From: Bidens hawaiensis
Taxonomy: Eukaryota > Streptophyta > Magnoliopsida > Asterales > Asteraceae
Direction of reading: 5' to 3'
Length of the DNA stretch: 64,000 nt
Assembly (NCBI GenBank): GCA_021521415.1
Contig: JAIQDT010001953.1
Location: forward strand, 369,463 to 433,462
Made by a program: the position numbers and the translations under genes
Shown: positions 59,455-64,000 of the stretch, piece by piece
How positions within the stretch are numbered: position 1 is the first letter of the stretch
Layout of the letters: each line of letters begins with the position of its first letter
Notes under the pieces: model-generated
Told to the model about the DNA's origin: nothing
What the model saw: only the letters and a program-made list of their open reading frames with translations
The model's database searches: none

Positions 59455-61084
59455 TGATATACATTTATTTATACATATCGAATCCCTTGTAAAGTTATGT
59501 TTATTTAATGTTTTGAGTTCGGTTTAGTTAATGTTTCGTTTATCTTTTATTAATTTAGGTTTTGATTCAAGTTTAATTTATCTTTATCATGTTTTAAATC
59601 TTTTGGTGTCTTGCATGTTAAACTCTAATTCTTCCTATCATTTCATGTGAAGTCTATGTTCGTTTTTGTTCGTCAATGGTTACATGATTACATCACTAAT
59701 GTTTTGTTATGATCTTTATAGGTTTATGGTTTGGTGATCAAGGAAAAGAAGTTCTAGAAAATTCCTATCGTTGCTTGGAGTTCAAGGGAAAGATTACACA
59801 AGATCTAGCATTGATTTAATAATAAAATAAAAAGAAAATTCGAGCCCTCCTGATGCACACCGCGCCACGCGCGGGGAAGGCCAATCCTGGTCGCGCGGCG
59901 CCTAGGGATTTTGATCAGCCAAATTTTGCAAGTAAAGGCCCGGTTCGTTTATATAAACATCTCTTTGCAAACCTAAACGAATTAACAAGTGTTGGCAGCC
60001 GATTTTAAGAGAGAAACCAAGGTTTTGAAGGTGCTTTGAAGCTAGGAATCAAAGAGGATCGAGAAGGCTTTCACGAAGGTGTTCAAGGATCAATTACCAA
60101 GGGTTTTATCGCTCTAACTTTGATTCCTTGTTCATTATCATGTCTTTCTTCTTTGTTTTTAATACTTGTTTGGATTCGTTTTTAATAATGATTCTAGGCT
60201 AGACTTCATGTCTACCTAGGTTTGATGAACATGTTTTGATACTTGATTCTTGCTTTGGATAATGATTTGATTATGGATTTTGTTGATTTAATAGTAAAAA
60301 CTTGATTTTGCTTTCATGATGCATATGAGTATTTATTATCTTGGTTGATTATTAACTATTGCTTCACATAGATCTTTTATCTCTTGATTGTGTTCTTTAG
60401 ATTTAGGGTTTGTGTTTAATCATTACTTGGTGTGTTTTGATTATTGTGATTGAATAGGCCTATTAGATCATAGAAGATTGTTGATAGTTGGTTAGGGTTT
60501 TAAATGTTCTGCTAAATTCAATAGCTGTAAGGTGAGGAGTTATTCATGTGTCTTGGTCAATTGCATTCTAGGCTAGATTGGTGACAGTATTCTTGCTTGG
60601 TTATTGTGTTGATCATTGTTCATGATGTCATGATAAGTTTATCAAGTTATCTAGGGTTTAGTGTTTCGTAAGATTGCTTGCTTTAGATACTATTAATTAA
60701 CCCAAACTGATGACTGTGAAGAAATCAATCCAACTGATTGCTTAATAATCTAATATTCATTCTTTAGGATTTTACTTGATGCGATTGAGGATCCTCTAGG
60801 GTTTGTTAGATGAATATATTTAGAAATCAGTTTCCATATTATAATTCGTTGTCCATTGCTTGATGATTGTTAATACATGGGATTCTTACCTAGGTAGATT
60901 CCTTCTCTTATTGGTTTCGATCTTGTGTTTGATTGCTTGTTTTCTAGTTTACTTGTTTATTCATTTTCTTAGTTTAATGTTAGTTTAAAAACCCCCTCAA
61001 AACATTAATAATAAATAGTCGTGTCGTAAGTCGAGTCAAATTAGTTAATTAACGTAATTTATAGAGTCCTGTGGGTTCGATATT
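59455..61084 (+). repeat. 3' LTR of the Athila-type element, truncated
   Basis: It starts TGATATACATTTATTTATAC and matches 52557 onward to GTGGGTTCGATATT. It stops there, about 124 bp short of the full LTR. The DNA beyond is host sequence next to a gene end. Confidence 0.87.
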
Positions 61085-61164
61085 ATGTTATGCATCATTG
61101 ACACGAGCGTGTGACAACCAATCATATATGTTATGCATCATCATCGGCTATAAAATAACAAATT

Positions 61165-63141
61165 TTAATAAAAGTAAGTGTTCTTGTGGCTCGAAGAGCT
61201 TGTGTCTTTGCATAGCATTGATCGGACTTCAATGATCGATCTTGGCGGCTCTAAGTCTTTATCTTGAAGTGCATTGCCAAGCAATTTTTGCATTTGTGAT
61301 CCAAATGTGTCATCCAAAGTCTGCAAATTTTATCACAAAATTGTTACACCTATACTACATAAGTATTTTAAATACTAAAAAAGAATGGAGCTACTTACAG
61401 AGACAGCAACTGTTGAACCTTTGTACACTGATTTGTTTTCTTTCCTGTTCTCAAGAAAACTCAAAACATCCTGCAATAATTTACATATCAATTTACTATA
61501 CCCTTATATATGAAATAAAATAAAAAAAATACTTGCCTGTCCCATGCGGTCCCAATACCCTCGACACACTGCAATAAAAACGTGCGTCTCAAAGACGTTG
61601 TGCAGATGATTCACCGTGTTAATAAGCTGCTCAGTTAGTGGTTGCATTCTGCTTCTGATCTCAGATTCAGTCATACTTCCCTTCGAATCTTGAAGAATTT
61701 TCTTTAATTTTGTACCATTTTGGATCCTTGTCTGTAGCATAAAAAATAATGGCTCAATCAAACAATAATATTACACACACACAAAAAAAAACACTAAATT
61801 GTGCACATAAAATATAAAGATGGCATATAAAAAATAATGGCTCAACCCATACTTATATTTTAACAAAAGTATATAGGCACAAAGTTTCAGGCTCAAATTC
61901 ATTACTTTTCGGCCCAAAAGGAAAAACTGAAACCAGACCGAACCCATTGTGAAAACGAAGCTGAACAGTTTTTAAAAATCTAATTACCCGGATTTTCAGT
62001 TTGGTACGGTTTCAGCCGAAAACAGACCCCTACATAATAGAAAGACGCTTACATTTGCAACAAGTTTCTCTACAACTGCTTGAAGATAGTTTCTAAACTT
62101 TGATCTAAGCATCACGGTCACTTCACTCAAACGCTCTCCAGCTGCTGTATTTCCCTCATCAGGGATACAGCACGAGCCCCATGACTTTATTTGACCTTCA
62201 ATCTTGGGGCGCAAAACATCTAGCATCCGCTTCATTGAGTTCAATAGAATGCCAAGCTGAATAATATAAAGATAATAAATTTTACATGCCCACGAAAAAA
62301 GTTTTAGAAGGATAAATCACAAGAAAAATGACTTATTTCCTTGTTCTACCACAAAAATAAACAAAGGTTTCTTTTACTATGCATTTATTGTAATTTATAT
62401 ATTTGGTTGATATAAAGATAAAAAAATCTGTATGCCCAGAAAATAAAAATATACTTTTTTAAAAACTTTTAGAAGGATAAATCACAAGAAAAATGATCTA
62501 TTTCCTTATTTTCACCATTACAAAAAATAACAAAGGTTTCTATTACTTTGCATCTATTGTATTTTAGACATTAGGCAAATGGCCTAAATGTTGCAAGTTT
62601 CATAAATCTCAAAATATAGGTTGTTGGTGTCGTAGTTTAAGAATATACAATTATGAAAATTGATTTCAAACTAAAGAATGACGGGGTTGACCTTTGAAAA
62701 GTCAAACTATAATCATACCTCGTGAGGCACAACATAAGGATTTGTGGTTCTCTTGGCAAGCTTTTGGACATACTTGAAGCCAAACTTCTTTGGTGTTAGG
62801 TTCTCTTTCAAAGGCGCTACAACATCCGCAAATTGTTTGTCCAAAGCTTCGATTACCGCTTTTTCCACGTCTGCAACGGCCTACAAAGTTTTTTATGAAA
62901 GCAGTGTTATAACATAAACTCTTTTGACACGATGCACATGAATATCATTTTTCATTTTGATGGTCTCATTCATAAGAAATAAAGATGTGATTAGGGGCAT
63001 ACATTCTCCAAAGCAAAGGTATACTCTGGCCATCTGCATATTATGACATCGTAATCGTTTAATGTTTCTTTAAGTCGGTCATACATTTCATCCAGAAACG
63101 GGGTTGTTGAATGTTGTGTTCTAACACCAGACCGTTTTTAC
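61165..63141 (-). CDS. C-terminal exons of a large conserved plant protein
   Basis: Exons run 63141-63003, 62880-62719, 62256-62053, 61731-61537, 61470-61399 and 61320-61165; the last five keep one frame. They code for TTPFLDEMYDRLKETLND, NLTPKKFGFKYVQKLAK, LLNSMKRMLDVLRPKIE, VFETHVFIAVCRGYWDRMGQ, SFLENRKEN and PPRSIIEVRSMLCKD, ending YFY-stop. I know this C-terminus from large plant proteins without clear function (I think the At4g24610/At5g65440 group, not checked). The intron after GRMGQ-type DRMGQ starts with GC (CAG|GCAAGT). In exon 63141-63003 all frames next to the acceptor meet a stop, so either a base is lost or the acceptor differs. Exons further upstream were not found to 64000. 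Confidence 0.78.
62295..62570. repeat. Tandem duplication in an intron
   Basis: TTTTAGAAGGATAAATCACA begins at 62302 and again at 62467. About 105 bp after each are similar, so the period is about 165 bp. It lies wholly within the intron between exons 62719 and 62256. Confidence 0.8.
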
Positions 63142-63186
63142 CTGCAAATTCACAAACATTCTCATCATTTCACTTTTCAAACTATA

Positions 63187-63533
63187 TAGGATTAGGATCA
63201 TGTGAGAACTATTTTGAACCATTTTAGACCACACAAACACTCTTTTTAACAAAAACTAAAAAATTTATAAAACAACAAAAAAAAATCGAAAATAAAAAAA
63301 GTAGAAAAACCAAAATTTTTTATTTTTCATCCCGGTTATATAAAAAAATAAAAAAAACTTGAAAAAAAATATCGGTTTAACAAAATTATAAAACCGGGAT
63401 GAAAAATAAAAATTTTTGGTTTTTTTTACTTTTTTATTTTTGAGTTTTTTTTTTTGTTTTATAATTCTTTTTAGCTTTTTGTTAAAAAGAGTGTTTCTCA
63501 AAGTTCTCAATTTCAAAATAGTTCTCACATGAT

Positions 63534-63540
<7 letters not shown>
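63187..63540. mobile_element. AT-rich foldback MITE
   Basis: GGATCATGTGAGAACTATTT (about 63195) pairs with its inverted copy at about 63516-63535. AAACACTCTTTTTAACAAAA pairs similarly, and the centre (CATCCCGGTT and AACCGGGATG) also folds. Nearly the whole 350 bp can form one hairpin. The 87-codon minus ORF over it is an artefact. A (TA)n run follows at 63537-63571. Confidence 0.75.
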
Positions 63541-63571
<31 letters not shown>

Positions 63572-63575
<4 letters not shown>

Positions 63576-64000
63576 CCACTCATTGCATATTCAATAGCCA
63601 ATGATGCATGGTACTTTCTGATATAGTTATTAAATTTGATTAAAATATAACTAAATCATCCATCTGATTATAATTTTAGTATTTGAAACGACATATAATA
63701 TTAGTTATATACCTACAAAAAGTTCTTTGAACATTCGTACTTTTTTCTGAGAAGCGAAATATGCCTAGGGCTGTAAAAAATCCGAGCTGAAATATTCTAA
63801 AAAAGATGAAATGTTGAGCTGAAGCTCGGCTCGTGAAAAGCCCGTGGCTCAACAAGCCAACTCGACTATTTTTCTTTTTTTAAATTAAATTTTGTATTTT
63901 TCAAAGATTGATATATATGAAGAGTAATAACCAAGCTATAATGGTTACTAGTTCACAATTACTCCATTAAGAAAATATCATACAGGCTTTAAATTACAAA
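63572..64000. other. AT-rich end of the window
   Basis: No gene is supported. TAGGGCTGTAAAAAATCCGA near 63765 with GAGCTCGGCTCG-like motifs after it resembles a hAT-like left end, but the other end is outside the window. Confidence 0.4.

Larger units (their letters stand above)
52556..61084 (+). mobile_element. Athila-type element lacking RT and integrase
   Basis: Two long LTRs (52556-54308 and 59455-61084) enclose a tRNA-Asp-type primer site, a gag-protease region and 2.3 kb of non-coding DNA. No reverse transcriptase, RNase H, integrase or envelope-like frame is present, so any movement would depend on other copies. The left LTR lies in the antisense ORF of the Tat element. The right LTR lacks its last ~124 bp. 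Confidence 0.87.

Noticed and set aside
63265..63528. Lys/Phe-rich minus-strand ORF
   Set aside because: It lies wholly within the foldback hairpin; the composition explains it.
1..64000. Endogenous pararetrovirus or env-bearing retrovirus
   Set aside because: No coat, movement or envelope-like frame was found. All RT-bearing elements have LTR-retrotransposon or LINE order.

Overview
This window is nuclear DNA of a flowering plant. It holds introns with GT-AG borders, plant-specific host genes, and nested LTR retrotransposons, a LINE, a Helitron, hAT-like and Tourist-like elements. The styles of the retroelement proteins suggest a eudicot, possibly Asteraceae, but that is inference and no species can be named from the sequence alone.

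Layout. Positions 1-2239 hold the inverted 5' part of a Ty3/gypsy element: a gag, preceded by an extra coiled-coil/acidic ORF. Positions 2240-3308 are a hAT-like element with a second hAT-like element inside it. Positions 3669-18386 are a chromoviral (Tekay-type) Ty3/gypsy family arranged as a partial tandem array (LTR, internal region, LTR, leader fragment, LTR tail, leader with start of gag, truncated LTR). One 5-bp target duplication (GGAAA) flanks the whole array, and the truncated LTR of another family sits inside it.

Positions 18387-27858 are the first gene island. It has a small conserved plant gene on + (19928-21284, two coding exons) and a six-exon single-Myb gene of the DRMY1 type on - (22249-27093). 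The two converge, and a 33-nt inverted copy of exon 1 of the first gene lies between them. A 5'-truncated L1-type LINE with an uninterrupted reverse-transcriptase frame follows (27859-31106).

Positions 31368-37974 are a DNA-transposon nest. A Tourist-like element holds a 4.6-kb Helitron on the - strand. The Helitron carries intron-containing fragments of a RAD51 recombinase gene, and these are interrupted by a hAT-like MITE. Positions 38556-41777 hold an inverted relic of the array LTR family and a solo LTR of the second family.

Positions 43400-52556 are a decayed Tat-type Ty3/gypsy element with two RNase H domains and an antisense ORF. Positions 52556-61084 are an Athila-type element that codes only for gag and protease. 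Its 3' LTR is truncated about 80 bp beyond the stop codon of a host gene on - (61165-63141 and beyond), which encodes the C-terminal part of a large conserved plant protein. AT-rich foldback DNA closes the window.

The host genes show no operon-like relation. Most of the window is transposon history, and most retroelement stop codons fit C-to-T (or G-to-A) decay of methylated DNA.
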